Shown here: positions 1-11,471 of the stretch, piece after piece | Position numbering within the stretch: the first letter of the stretch is position 1 | How the letters are laid out: each line of letters opens with the position of its first letter | NCBI GenBank assembly: GCA_047967505.1 | Contig: CM106541.1 | DNA: 64,000 nucleotides | Source: Dipteris shenzhenensis | Taxonomy: Eukaryota > Polypodiophyta > Polypodiopsida > Gleicheniales | Reading direction: 5' to 3' (one strand) | Translations under genes and position numbers: made by a program | The notes under the pieces: generated by a model | Told to the model about the DNA's origin: nothing | The model's input: only the letters and a program-made list of their open reading frames with translations | Database searches by the model: none

Positions 1-107
1 AAGAATTGTTCACAAAACCCTTAAAAGCTCAAAAAAAGGTAACACATATAAGCAAGAACTCGCACTTACAGATTGAACCGTTGAAGAGCAACTATTAGCT
101 TCATTTC

Positions 108-277
108 TGAGAGTGCTCTCAACGGAAGTAAGAATGGAAGAAGCAGAGAGAGAGACAGAGAGCCACACAAGTTTTGGTGGGTGCAGAACCACCCTAATCT
201 TCTTTTCATTCATTTATATATGTGTTTGAGTATTGTACATAACCGGGGTAAAGGCACAGTGACCTTTAACCCCCACA
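108..277 (-). repeat. 3' LTR of Copia-1
   Basis: This is a 170-bp direct repeat of 5778-5947. It begins TGAGAGTGCTCTC and ends CCCCCACA on the + strand. In element orientation it is the downstream LTR. A purine-rich tract next to it on the internal side (278-290, GGGAGG on the minus strand) is the likely polypurine tract. Confidence 0.92.
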
Positions 278-599
278 ACCTCCCACTTAAAGGACAATTT
301 GCCTTTAAGGGAGAACAACCAGTGAGCATACTATCCAATGCCCATCAATACACGACAATACTCAAACCGTTGACTAGGTAGACTCTTCGTCAGCATATCT
401 GCAGGGTTATCATCTGTATTGAACCTTGACAAGCTCTATGCGCTTGTCCTCAAGTACCTCCCTGATGAAATGGTACCTGACCTCAATGTGTTTGGTTTTC
501 GCATGAAAGACTGGATTCCGTGCTAGCTGAATAGCTGAATAGCACTCATGGAATCACTATGCAATGTCGGTACACCTGTATGAATCCCCAAATCTCCCA
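278..599 (-). other. Copia-1 3' end: decayed RNase H tail and polypurine tract
   Basis: This is the internal stretch between the last readable RNase H segment and the 3' LTR. On the minus strand it continues the RNase H region with several stops, for example fragments resembling the end of Copia pol around 400-590. It ends in a short purine run next to the LTR. I see no independent gene. Confidence 0.6.
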
Positions 600-881
600 C
601 TAGCTGATCAAGCCATATAGCCTCCTTGCAACCCTCTGTGGCTGCACATACTCAGCCTCTGTGGTAGACAAAGCAATGCACTTCTGTGCGTGAGACATCC
701 ACGACACTGCACCACCTGCAAAGGTGAACACATAACCAGAAGTGGATCTCCTACTATCCACATGCCCTGCATAGTTTGAATCTGTGTACCCAAGTACACG
801 CATGTCTCCTTTACCAAAGCAGATGCACATCTCCTTGGTACCCTTCATGTACCTCATGATGCACTTAACTGCCTCTCCCAA
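600..881 (-). pseudogene. Copia-1 RNase H fragment
   Basis: This 93-residue minus-strand reading frame matches the Copia RNase H domain. It has the GYTDSNYAG motif (first catalytic Asp), the STSGYVF motif, and STTEAEY (catalytic Glu). It is out of frame with the reverse transcriptase segment ending near 854, so at least one frameshift separates them. The domain would degrade the RNA template during reverse transcription. The frame stops early at 600 and the C-terminal part is broken. Confidence 0.85.
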
Positions 882-1804
882 TGCCTTTTTCCTGGATTAG
901 CCATATACCGGCTAACAACTCCCACTGCAAATGCAATGTCTGGTCTAGTAGCTATCATAGCATACATAAGACTCCCAATTGCTGATGCATAAGGAACCTT
1001 GGCTATCATGGCCCTCTCCTCATCTGATTTGGGACTATCTGTATGACTCAGTTTCACATATGGAGGCAATGGAGTACTCACTGCCTTCCCCCCCTCCATA
1101 TTGAAACGCTGCAATACTTTTGTAACATACTCTTTTTGTGAAAGCCAAAGGAGTTTCCTACTCCGATCACGCGTGATGTGCATACCAAGAATATGACGTG
1201 CAAATCCCAAATCCTTCATATCAAAGGCCTCATGCAACTTGGCCTTTAATGCATCTAGCTCATAAGTATTCTTGCTAGCTAATAGCATATCATCCACATA
1301 TAGTGCCATAATTATTAGACTATTATCCTTAGCCCTTTTAGTGTAGAGGCAGTGATCAATTTCACTCCTTCTAAAACCCTGGGACCGAATGAAAGCATCA
1401 AACTTCTGATACCATTCTCTAGGCGCTTGCTTAAGACCATAGAGACTCTTCTTCAGCTTGCAAACTAAATGCTCTTTGCCCTTTTCTTCAAAGCCTTCCG
1501 GCTGCACCATGTAAATTTCCTCATGCAAATCCCCATGCAAGAAAGCTGTCTTGACATCCATTTGCATAAGCTCCATATCCTCTACTGCCACTAGTCCAAG
1601 CATGCATCTAAGTGTGGTCATCTTCACAACCGGAGAGAATATCTCATCAAAGTCCACACCCTTCTCTTGCTTGAACCCTTTAGCAACCAAACGGGCCTTG
1701 TACCTAGGCACATCATCACCTGTGACCTTCATCTTGTAGACCCATTTACATGGCAATGCGAGGGCAATGCTTTCTTTCCATGTGGCAAAGAAACCAAGTC
1801 CCAA
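854..1804 (-). pseudogene. Copia-1 reverse transcriptase
   Basis: This 316-residue minus-strand frame covers the Copia RT (RVT_2) domain. Visible landmarks are CKWVYKMK and YKARLVAKGF near the N terminus, QMDVKTAFLHGDL with the first catalytic Asp, QPEGFE, KKSLYGLKQAPREWY, LYVDDML with the catalytic YVDD, and YASAIGSLMYAM near the C terminus. The frame is open through the catalytic core. Upstream it is separated from integrase by a stop near 1850 and a frameshift near 1760. Downstream it shifts frame before RNase H. Confidence 0.92.
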
Positions 1805-1851
1805 GTCTTATTCTTCATAAGTGAACTCATCTCTGATTGCATAGCATACTC

Positions 1852-3162
1852 TCACTTGCGTTGATCCTCATGCATCATAGCCTCTCTGTAGCAAGAAGGC
1901 TCCCCGCAATCAGTAAGCATCACATAGTCTACCCCTGGAACAAACCTATCAGGTGGTCTAGACACTCTAGATGATCTTCTCAAGGGCATTTCAGTTTGCT
2001 GTCCCATCTGCATATCAGCCACATTTGGCTCATCACTATCACCAATAGATGATCCATCATCTACCCTTGATTGTATACCTGTGGGAGTACTTGGTGGTAC
2101 CATTTCTTATACATTTGGTGCATGGACAGCTTGCTGTCTATCAACATATGCAGGTGGATTCAGATCTTGGAAAGTGATTCTCCTCATTTCCACATCCCTC
2201 ATGGGTGCCTTATACATCTTCTTCTCATTGAAGACCACATCATGGCTGCGTATGATCTTCTTTGCTTCTGGATCCCAGAGACGATAGCCCATCTCTCCAC
2301 TTTCACCATAACCCAGAAAGATGCATTTCCTAGACTTAGGATCTAGCTTCTTTCGAAGCTCGTTTGGCACATGTGCATATGCCTCACACCCAAATATATG
2401 CAAATGAGAGTAAGAGGGCTTCTTGCCACTCCATGCCTCTTCAGGAATACCACCATCCAAACTCTTACTAGGTGATCTATTGATCACATGCACTGCAGTC
2501 TTCATAGCCTGAGCCCAAAAACCACCAGAAAGACTTGCATTGGAAAGCATGCATTGCAACCTTTCTTGAATGGCACGGTTCATCTTTTCTGCAACTAGAT
2601 TTTGCTCTGGAGTACGAGGGGATGTGAGCTCCCTCTTAATCCCACGTGTATCATAGAAATGCTGAAAGTCATGAGAGAGATACTCTCCACCATTGTCAGT
2701 CCGTAGGCATTTAAGCATTCTACCTGACTGATTCTCAACCAAGGCCAGCCATTTCTGAAATACTTGGAACACATCACTCTTTCGAGCTATAGCATAAGCC
2801 CACACTTTCCTAGTTGCATCATCAATGAATGTCACATAGTATTCAGCCCCGCCTAATGACCGTGTAGGCATGGGACCACATACATCTGAATGCACCAAAT
2901 CAAGCATTTCAAACTCTTTCTTTCCCTTTCTTTTATGGGCTGATTTAGTCTGCTTCCCATAGAGACAATGCTCACAAAATTCAAAATCAGAGAAACTCAA
3001 ATGCAGTACATAACCCAAACGGCATAAGAGTTTCATTATCAAATACCCCTGATACATGTAAGTGATACAAAGTCCCACACTTGGCACCCCTAGCCAAAAG
3101 CATAGAGCCCTTCTGAATTTTCCAACTCTGAAAGCCAAAAGTGGTGTGAAAACTAGCATCAT
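1852..3162 (-). pseudogene. Copia-1 integrase and integrase-RT linker
   Basis: Two abutting minus-strand frames (3162-2107 and 2103-1852) cover the rve integrase core and the linker towards RT. Visible are CEHCLYGKQ (second half of the HHCC zinc finger), LDLVHSDVCGP with the first catalytic Asp, TDNGGEY with the second, the SPRTPEQN region with the catalytic Glu just after it, and HIFGCEAYAHVP and CIFLGY downstream. The first half of the HHCC motif, normally the WHRRLGH block, is missing at the junction with the gag frame near 2990-3050. This suggests a small internal deletion. Separate frames on each side show further breaks. Confidence 0.9.
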
Positions 3163-4366
3163 CTAGCTGACCCACTGAAATAAGACTCTTGGTCAGCTTA
3201 GGCACATGTCTCACATGTTTCAAAACAAATGTAGACCCATTTGCAAAAGAAAACTTTATGTCACCTGCTCCCACTATGTCACATGCATAGTCATTTCCAA
3301 GATGCACACAACCTGTCTTTCCACTGTCATAAGTGGAGAACCATTCCCTATGGGGAGTAACATGGAATGAAGCACCAGAATCCAAAATCCAATCCTGGGA
3401 ATATGCATCATCTGAAGTGGTAAGCAACTCTGTAGATAAACTAGACATGAAGAGAACGTCATTGTCACTATCATGTGTGACTGCATTGATCTCCTCGATC
3501 TTCACTTTTCCTTTTTCCTCCCTTGGACTCTCTTCCTTTTGATTTGCACCCCAATTTGCATTCTTTTTCTTATCCTTTTGCTCTCTTTTCAGCTTGTAGC
3601 AATCCTTTTTCATATGGCCCTTCTTGCCACAGTGGTAACACTCAATGTTCCGTGCCCTGGATTTGCTACGAGACTTCCCTCTTTGTTGGGACTTCCCCCT
3701 GAACTGTGATCTACCCCTTTGCACATTTAAGGCTGCATCCTGCTTGTTGCCATCCATAGAATTCTGTCTAATCTCCTCGACCAACAAGCTACCCACAACA
3801 TCATCAAATCTTAGTACTCCACCAGGTGCAGAGTTACTGACAGCTGTACGGAAGGTATCCCATGAGGATGGCAATGAACATAAGAGAAATATTGCCTTAG
3901 TCTCCGCATCAAAATTCATTTTCTGAGCCTGAAGCTGGCTGAAAATAATATTGAATTCATTCAAATGAGAAGCAATGGAGACCCCTTCCTTCATTTGCAG
4001 CTCAAACAACCTCTTCATGAGGTAAACTTTATTAGAGGCAGTTTCCTTCTCATAAGTGGCACACAGTTTCTTCCACAAATCTTCCGTAGTCTGCTCATTT
4101 ACTATTGTGAAATAAACTGACTCTGCAAGATGAAGTCTAATATTAGACTTTGCTAATGCATCCAACTCATTCCAATCATCCTCAGACATATTTGCAGGCT
4201 TAGCTTCAATCCCTGCCAAGGGTTTAATCTGCTTCTTTTGAATAAGCACATCCCTTATTTGTTCTTTCCACAAAGAAAAGTTTGTCCCATCAAACTTTTT
4301 AATGCTGAAAAACTCCTTTTCAGACATGGAAGAGGATGCCATGATGCAAATGAAACAAAATCCCAA
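2987..4366 (-). pseudogene. Copia-1 gag and protease
   Basis: This 459-residue minus-strand frame probably starts at the internal Met at about 4342, which opens the usual MASSSMSEKEF type of start, rather than at 4366. It has a UBN2-type gag domain (FDGTNFSLWKEQ, DLWKKLCATYEKE, FLLCSLPSSWD) and a basic stretch. The zinc knuckle CYHCGKKGHMKKDC lies about halfway along, and the aspartic protease motif WILDSGASFH near residue 330. It would package element RNA and cleave the polyprotein. The frame runs into an out-of-frame segment at the gag-pre-integrase region and terminates at 2987, so pol is not expressed from this copy as it stands. Confidence 0.9.
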
Positions 4367-5763
4367 ATGCTAGTCCCTGCAAGAGAGAATCACACCAAAT
4401 ACCAGGTGCACCCAAATGTGTATGCCACAATAGAGTGAAATATCACCAAAACTCAAAGCTCAAAGCATCAAAAGATGCATCTGACTCATGTGCATATACT
4501 ATGCATCCATATGAGCAAATTTGGCCCAAAAGAAAATGCCAATAAGTGCCAAATGACTCAAGCATAAACACCATCCACTGGCATATGCATCAATAATATC
4601 TCATCCAAGAGAGCATAGCACTATCAATGCATCACCTGCAATGTGTCAAAGCTGTCCCTCAGCTTAAAATAGCATCCATGTGCAAAGTGTCCATAAAAAA
4701 TAGCATCCCACAAGGCAATTTGGGCCTATCAGCGCATCCAATAAGGACTGCAATGCATCCAAATGGCCTATAAATCATCCACTGCAACCCAATGCATATC
4801 ACGAATGAGCGCACACTGCTGCAACCAGAGTGATCTGCATAAGGTATGCTCAAGAAATCATAGTCCCACGGTAATGACCGCTACTGAAAATAGAACCTGA
4901 GATGCCTCAAAACATGGGCGCCATTGCATAATCGGACTCAGCAAGAAAATCTGCAAATATCTCTCTCCTGCCAGAACTCCAAAATCCCAACCGATGAGTG
5001 AGAAATGGGAGTCAACACTTATCCACTGCCATGTGGCATAAATCTAAGGTTTCAAAACCTTAGAATGAAAAATGCATAACAGAGAGACGAAATCGAATAC
5101 ACAGAGATCTATAACTCTGAAAATCCTCCACCGAATCACGCAAGAACTGACAAGTAGGGGTTTTTGGGCGTCCCGAACGCAATGGGACAGACGGTTTTGG
5201 AAACTGTGGTCTCAATCACTGGGTCCAACACACGGACTGAAAAACGTTTTTGGAAACAGAGCTGTTTGTAAACTCCACCGGAGTGCGAATGATGAGCAAC
5301 ATAGAGGTTTTAGGACCTCCTGAGTCCACCGGAACTGACAGATCTACAAATGGTTGCTCCAAACTTGAGTTCCAACACCCGGGCCAAAAACGCAGAAACT
5401 GACACAGTGAGTCAGAAATCCAATGAAATGATCCCAGATTCAAGAATGAAGGTGTTTCCAGGCTCCTGAAGTAATGTGGACACCAAAAGCAAGCAATACT
5501 TGCCTCTACAAGTCAATACGGAGTCTCTGTCATCGAACGAAAAAGGGAAAAGTTCAAAAAACGACTTTTTTCTTTGAAACCACTTAACAGGCTCTCAAAA
5601 CTACTTCGTAAAGCCAAAGTGACTTTTCCAAAGGTTCCTCCAAGGTCTCTGCACACTTGAATGCAAGTAAAGTCACCCACAAAGCTTCCCACAGAGCTTC
5701 TCCTTCCTCCCGCAGAGCTGCTGAGCTTCCAAGCATTCACACACGCTCAGCCAGATCACTCGG
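4367..5763 (-). other. Copia-1 long 5' leader
   Basis: About 1.4 kb lies between the primer site and gag. All ORFs here are short and unlike known proteins, so I treat it as untranslated leader. I see no host gene in it. Confidence 0.6.
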
Positions 5764-5775
5764 GCTCTGATACCA
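5764..5775 (-). other. Copia-1 primer binding site (tRNA-iMet type)
   Basis: On the minus strand this reads TGGTATCAGAGC, the standard plant initiator-Met tRNA primer complement. It lies two bases inside the 5' LTR. Confidence 0.9.
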
Positions 5776-5777
5776 GT

Positions 5778-5947
5778 TGAGAGTGCTCTCAACGGAAGCA
5801 AGAATGGAAGAAGGAGAGAGAGAGACAGAGAGCCACACAAGTTTTGGTGCGTGCAGAACCACCCTAATCTTCTTTTCATTGATTTATATATGTGTTTGAG
5901 TATTGTACATAACCGGGGTAAAGGCACAGTGACCTTTAACCCCCACA
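5778..5947 (-). repeat. 5' LTR of Copia-1
   Basis: This is a 170-bp repeat of 108-277. By eye it differs at four positions. It is the upstream LTR in element orientation and is followed directly by the target duplication ATTTC. Confidence 0.92.
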
Positions 5948-5988
5948 ATTTCTGTTTCTTTCTCTGGAGTAATAAAACTTGCTAAAAC

Positions 5989-6582
5989 TCAAATATGCCA
6001 TGCCTTTAATGTCTTGAATTTCTCTTCAATTAGAGACATCCATGCAACAGTACGGTGATTCCCCTCCCACACAAAAAACATCTTTCGAGACAAAAATGAC
6101 CATTCATCATCATCAACAATCTGTGCCTCAAATTCTGCATTTACATCCCTCCAACAAGAATCCCATGATTGTTCAATTTCATCTGTCACCTCTTGCGAAA
6201 CATCATCCGAAAGTGTTGTAGATAAAATAAACATTCCTTTCTGTTGAATATATTTTTCTGCCTCTAGAGCTTGCTTTAGGCTATCCATATCAGTTCGTAG
6301 GCCTCTCACTGTTGTGTTTACAACACAACGACATAAAGGGATCAAGGGATCGGTCTTTCCAGGATTGATTGCAAGAGATTCAATAACATCCTTCCCGTGC
6401 ATCCAAGTAAGCGACAATATCATGCATCCGTTGTACCCTTGTGACATCTGCAAAAAGAAAAATGGCACTGTACTTGTGTTGTCACTGTCTTTAAACAGCA
6501 ATATCTTTTGATCCAAAAGTTGGATCAACTTGTGTCCAACAGCAAAGTTGTAGTGTTTTGAAGGATCTACAACTCTCTAGTT
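5989..6582 (-). CDS. Uncharacterised minus-strand exon or terminal coding region
   Basis: The open frame runs on the minus strand from a possible acceptor (TAG ending at 6583) to a TGA at 5989, about 197 codons. It contains an internal Met at 6528. The composition is protein-like: acidic C-terminal third, several Trp, no simple repeats. It has a VWEGNHRT motif near the C terminus, a G-x-HR pattern of the sort seen in ParB/sulfiredoxin-like folds, but that link is only suggestive. I do not recognise the family. Copia-1 lies 40 bp downstream, and beyond it a GTAAGT donor-like site (63-69, minus strand) may belong to the same gene. It could be the end of a host gene or an old element-encoded protein. 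Confidence 0.45.
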
Positions 6583-7495
6583 GAACGCAGCGGCAGATTC
6601 TGCACAGGTGAAAAGATATATAGTCTGCAAAATGGCTATCTACACACTGATCATGAACTGTCCCTATTTTGGACAGTAAATAACTCTATACTGTAAACTC
6701 GGATGAACGAGATGTCAACAGAGAAAACGTAGCCCTTCCAAAGTTCTCCGACTCCTCTGTTGGGCACCGAGCCTAAATCCTTATGGATTTGCAAATACTT
6801 GCTGTCAAAAATGGCATTTTGCTCACTTTTACTGTCTGAAATACTGTCAGATTTCCAGACTAAAAACAAAGAACTCACTCTTTTTCTCCAAATATGTTGT
6901 TGCTATCACTGGGCTGCTCTTCCTTTGCTCATGAGAAGGAGAAGGGTATGGAGAGAAAGAGACTCCTATCTACTCCATCTAAGAGCTCGCAATGGCTCAC
7001 GAGCCATCTGCAGCAGCTGCAGCTGCAAAGAGCTTCCCTACAGCCCTCTCCAAACAACGCTCTCCAATGAAGGCTCAACCTCAACTCCAGCCTGCAGCAC
7101 ACCCCAACGTAGAAACCTCTGCATTGAGCAACTCTTACAACGCCAGTCGTGCGGCATCACACCTCTCCAGTCAATGTCCTAACAACAACGCATCGCTCAA
7201 AGCTCTAGCCTTAGCAGTAGTAGCAAGCCTAAATGACGCTCCTACGATCGGATCTCCGAGTCTCCAAACACTTCACAAGCAAGCCCAAGCCTACGGCCAT
7301 CAACGATCTCCAGCAAGTATCTACGAAGCAATGCCTCCATCAACGAGGCAATGAAGCTCCCAAATGATGTCTTCTCCAACCACTCCTACTCATGGCTCTA
7401 CAACAGTGTCCTGCAACACACGCTCATGGGTGCCTCAACAGCTTGGGCTCCCTCGATGGCTCCATTGAACTCTCTCCTCAGGCTCTTCTCCTCGA
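6583..7495 (-). other. Leader-like internal region of a second LTR element
   Basis: This is unassigned sequence inside the primer site at 7496. It has only short overlapping frames on both strands. By position it is the 5' leader of the LTR element whose LTR lies at 7510-7656, but I cannot find its gag, pol or second LTR, so the element is truncated. Confidence 0.4.
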
Positions 7496-7507
7496 GCTCT
7501 GATACTA
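7496..7507 (-). other. Primer binding site of truncated LTR element
   Basis: On the minus strand this reads TAGTATCAGAGC, one mismatch from the tRNA-iMet site used by Copia-1. It has the same 2-bp spacing from the LTR. Confidence 0.65.
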
Positions 7508-7509
7508 GT

Positions 7510-7656
7510 TGTGAGAGAGGAGAGCACACACAAAGGAATAAGGAGACACCAAAAGTGGTGGAGCAAAAGCTACTCCAGCTTATTCCTCTATCATATATAT
7601 ATGAGTATACATGGGCACTGTACAAGTGGGTGGGCACACTGCCCTTTACCCCAACA
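7510..7656 (-). repeat. LTR of truncated Copia-like element
   Basis: A TG...CA-bounded sequence of 147 bp begins TGTGAGAGAGGAG and ends TACCCCAACA. It adjoins a primer site. The layout resembles the Copia-1 LTR (short LTR, GAGAG-rich start, C-rich end), but I see no partner copy in the window. Confidence 0.6.
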
Positions 7657-7663
7657 ATACAAA

Positions 7664-8003
7664 TGGGAACCGATGGCCATGATACTTTTCAAGGGACAAA
7701 AAATAACCTAGTTTGAGTCCCATGCAAAGTATTATGGACATTGGATCCCATTTGCATGGTCAATCTAATGAACATTTCCATGTTTTTGCTCATGCATCCC
7801 CTCTTCTGGTTCAAAAAAATGCCTCGGTGGTATTATAGTCATGAAAATGGGACCCGATGGCCACAAATTTTGCAAGGGACTTAAACTCACTTATATTGAG
7901 GTCCATGCAAAATATCATGTCCATCGTATCCCATTTTCATGGTCAAGAATGAACGTTTCCTTGTTTTTGCTCATGCATCCCCTCTTCTGGTTCATAAAGA
8001 ATC
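7664..8003. repeat. Two-unit tandem repeat with internal inverted arms
   Basis: Two diverged copies of about 150-185 bp follow each other (7667-7852 and 7853-8003). Both contain ATGGGAnCCGATGGCC near the start, a reversed TCCCATTTnCATGG in the middle, and GCTCATGCATCCCCTCTTCTG near the end. Each unit can fold through the ATGGGA/TCCCAT arms. I see no ORF or element ends. Confidence 0.7.
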
Positions 8004-9289
8004 GTACTGCAATGTTGTAATGCTATGATTTACACATCAAATTGTGTGAGTGCATGTCATGGATCCCCCATTAGCTCCATGTGCTAGATTAACTTTTTTT
8101 TGGGTTATAAAATCCAGTACTCAAAGTCCTATCTATAAAGAACATTTTTTATACTTTTTCGATGGTAATAGCGACGGAAATATTGACTCTGGTAAATTTT
8201 TTAGAATGTTTTTTTATGGAAATATGGACGGAATAGAGCATGGTCAATAATTAAACAATATGGGTTCACTTTTTGGCATGTTTTGTTCTCATGTATGGAT
8301 AATGGTGTTTTAATGATCATGTATAACCTTTGTAGATGTCTTCAAGCTCATTAGAATCCGAAGAAGAGACTAGTAGAGCAAATCTTTATCAATGAGTCTT
8401 GTGTGATTGTGCATGATGTAAAGGAAAAATAAGGAGATTACGCAACATATCAATAACACACATAAAGAGATATGATCACCGTAAACCCTTACCAGAGATA
8501 CGGTTGAACGATGACGTAGAAGTCATGTTTTAGCTTCTTTATGAGTGAATTCATTAAATTCATTTCATGTATTGACTTTTTGTACTTGTATGTGACTTAT
8601 GTGAGATGATTAAATAAATTATTTTCATGCAGGGAAATGAAATTGTTCTGAGAAGTTTGAGAGCACACGCATTGCGCATAATCATCCTCATGAGTCAATC
8701 TCGACCCAAGGACATCAAAACACTCTAAGTTAAACATTCTTTAAAGAGGTGCTACTATTAATGTTGCTATATGGTTCAATATACTTGTATTACAGGCCAA
8801 AATCTTGAAGGCAATGCATTAACTATGTCACTCCCTTCAACCACTTGCCTTGTTCATCAACCGCCCTCATTAGTCCTAGTATTTCCCTCCTTCCCTCTAA
8901 AATTACATGGCCTCTTTCTCTCTCTTTGCTCTCTTGCACCTGCTCTTGTCCTCATTTTTCTCTCTTTTGATGATTATCATGGATCTAAGTGCTAATTTGG
9001 ATCTATTAATAATCTTGAGAATTATATCAAGCAAAACAAGGCTACCTCCAATGGTGTGGAGGAATTGTTGAATGCTTTTTTCAAGATGCATCCAGGGCAC
9101 ATAATCCTTATAATTGCAGTCCGTATCACCTATTGACTAAGATACAGTATGAAAATACTATGATTTTTCTTTCTTGGACCTCCATACGCTATAAGGATAT
9201 GAGGAACTGTAGAATTCATTTTAGAAACGTTTATTTATTTATTTATTTTGTAAAAATCACTTCTATTGTTTTTATAAAGAATCTAACAA
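8004..9289. other. No recognisable feature
   Basis: AT-rich sequence with only short, non-conserved frames. I see nothing that supports a gene, RNA or element boundary. Confidence 0.5.
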
Positions 9290-9430
9290 CTCAGCAATTG
9301 TTGAGGGCTGCCTGGAGCAAAATTTGAACAGAAGAGATTACATAAAAACTAACAACGCAACAATGCCTCATAAAGCAAAAATTGAACGAAAGAGATTACA
9401 TTTATAAAACTCAAAAATTGTTGCTAAGAT
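9290..9430. repeat. Short imperfect direct repeat
   Basis: An AGCAAAATTTGAACAGAAGA-type segment followed by GATTACATAAA recurs about 65 bp later in diverged form, and AACAATGCC/AATTGTTG pieces flank it. This is a small local duplication in otherwise featureless DNA. Confidence 0.5.
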
Positions 9431-10199
9431 CTTTAGATCCCAAATATTGCATCTGATGAGGATAACCACTCAGCCATTGCTGAGTGGTTATGAGACTCAT
9501 GGAGAAAATTTGCAAAGAGGGTATTTGTATACCTCAGTATTGCTGATTTTGCTGATAGACCACTATACATTCTTGTATTAGAAGGCCATCCCATCTTACT
9601 GTGGGGTTGAATTTTGGGGAATTGTTGGAGGAGACAATGAAGAGGTCAAGACCATGCACAAATGCAGGACTCGGAATTCTCCCCCCCCCCAACAACTTGA
9701 GAAAGCTCTACTCAGGAAATCCTAAGCCCTTTGTCAATGCGTCCAAGGAATCCATAGAGCACAACCATAAAGAGGCCAACTATGTGCACACCATCCAAGG
9801 TGGCAATATGGAGACTCCATGGAGATGTGGGGGGAATCAATGGAGATTACAAAAGAAATTCCATAAGAGTAGGCATTTCAAGTCCTAGTGAGTGCAACAC
9901 AATGGCCTTGTGCAAGAGAGCAGACAAGATTCGGATCACGCTGTATCAAGGGCGAATAGTAATGTTGACAACATTTCCTATAGTTCCTGGCATGGTGAAA
10001 AGAGTGGATGAGTAGTGGAATGGATGAGCAAAGGAGTAGATGATCGAATGAGAGATGGAGGAGGGAGCATGGAGCAAGGTAACTAATCAGGGGTGGATGA
10101 GAGCTGGAGGAGGAAGCACGAAGCAAAGTAGAAAAAGCACGGACAAATGAGAGCAAAGTAGTCGAATCATATTTGGGGCCATGGTTAAATAGTAACATT
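9431..10199. other. No recognisable feature
   Basis: Several frames of 77-108 codons overlap on both strands, but none has recognisable motifs or a conserved start context. I see no gene. Confidence 0.45.
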
Positions 10200-11310
10200 G
10201 GCACTCTAATATTAATGAGTCACCTTAAATAAATCAAAATTCGAGCCACCACGGTGACTGGAGTCCCAAAGGTGCCATCCAGTCATCTTAAGCCACCTTA
10301 AATTAACCAAAATCCAAGCCAGCACGGCCATTGGAGGCCTGGTGATAACATGAACCATCTTAATAAGCCACCTTAAATTAATCACAATTCGATCCAGCAC
10401 GCTGATGACTGGGTTGCCCAATGGTGCCATCAAAATAATCATGAGCCATCTTTGATTAATCAAAATTTGAGCTGCCAATAAATCACATGCTAGGCTGCCC
10501 AGGCAGTTTTATGCCTTCTCATGACTAGGACTAGATTTCTTTTTTTGCCCCAAAAATAATCATCGACATGCAAGCCCATCCAATTATAGAATCATAAGCC
10601 ACTATTTAATCTCATGCCACCATGGTGACTAGTAATTTTAACTGCATTTAAAATTATTTTTGCTCCAAAAATCACATGCAATTCCGGCATGCAATCACAT
10701 GCCACCGTGGTGAGGCTAGTAATTAACATTGGGATGTCACCAAATAATTTTGAAGGAGCCACCATGCGGCAATTGGTAATTAAGTGGCAATTAAATCACA
10801 TGCATGCAAGACTAAATTGCTTGTTTTGCCCCAAAATAATCACCAGCATGCGAGCCCATCTAATTATAGAATCATAAGCCACTATTTAATCTCATGCCAC
10901 CGTAGTGACTGGTAATTTTAATTGCACTAAAAATAGTTTTGCCCCAAAAATAATGGCATGCAATCACATCCCACCACTGTAGCTAGTAATTAACATCGAG
11001 ACATCCAAAAAATCATGAGGAGCTGCCATGCCAGTGATTGGTAGTAATTAAATCGCATATGCATGCCGGTGCACCATATGGATGGGCAAGATGACCCACA
11101 TTTGGTGGTGCCATCCAAATAATCATGAAGGACCATGCTAGTGACTGGTAATTAAGTGGTAATTAAATCGCATGCAAGCTCAATCAAATTTTGAGCTGCC
11201 AATTATTCACTTGCCAACCATCCAAATAATCATCAAGGAGTAACCATTGTGGCTATTAATTAGCTACAGTCTACCTAATTTGGTGAAAAAAGACATGGTT
11301 TAGCTGCCTC
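10200..11310. repeat. Degenerate repeat block with CCACCRTGGTGA motifs
   Basis: Short phrases such as AAGCCACCTTAAATTAA, ATGCCACCATGGTGACTAGT and TAATTAAATCACATGCATG recur many times. A larger unit of about 190 bp at 10540-10740 is repeated at 10823-11010. Both start with TTGCCCCAAAA and a TAATCAnC block and share AATTATAGAATCATAAGCCA. The repeats are diverged. The block looks like an old satellite or repeatedly duplicated element, with no coding potential. Confidence 0.65.
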
Positions 11311-11471
11311 AAACAACTACTGTCGCATGAGCCAGACCACCGCGGTGGCCTTCACTCTACTTAAGCCTCCACTATTCTATTTCAGTCACCAATTCTGACT
11401 CCTTTCACTATTTTGTCTAATCACTCCTTCGCCATTACCTACTTTTCCTACAACTTCTATCCCCTCTCACA

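Larger units (their letters stand above)
108..5947 (-). mobile_element. Complete Copia LTR retrotransposon (Copia-1)
   Basis: The element lies on the minus strand between two 170-bp LTRs and is flanked by the 5-bp direct repeat ATTTC (103-107 and 5948-5952). The LTRs have TG...CA ends. The internal region carries, in element order, a tRNA-iMet-type primer site, a leader of about 1.4 kb, gag, protease, integrase, reverse transcriptase and RNase H, which is the Copia order. By eye I count four substitutions between the two LTRs, so the insertion is fairly recent. The coding region is broken by frameshifts and stops, so this copy is not autonomous. It lies between a minus-strand ORF (5989-6582) and a candidate minus-strand splice donor (63-69). 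Confidence 0.93.

Noticed and set aside
6760-7716. Plus-strand ORFs of 120-140 codons
   Set aside because: They run antisense to the leader and LTR of a truncated LTR element and show no protein motif.
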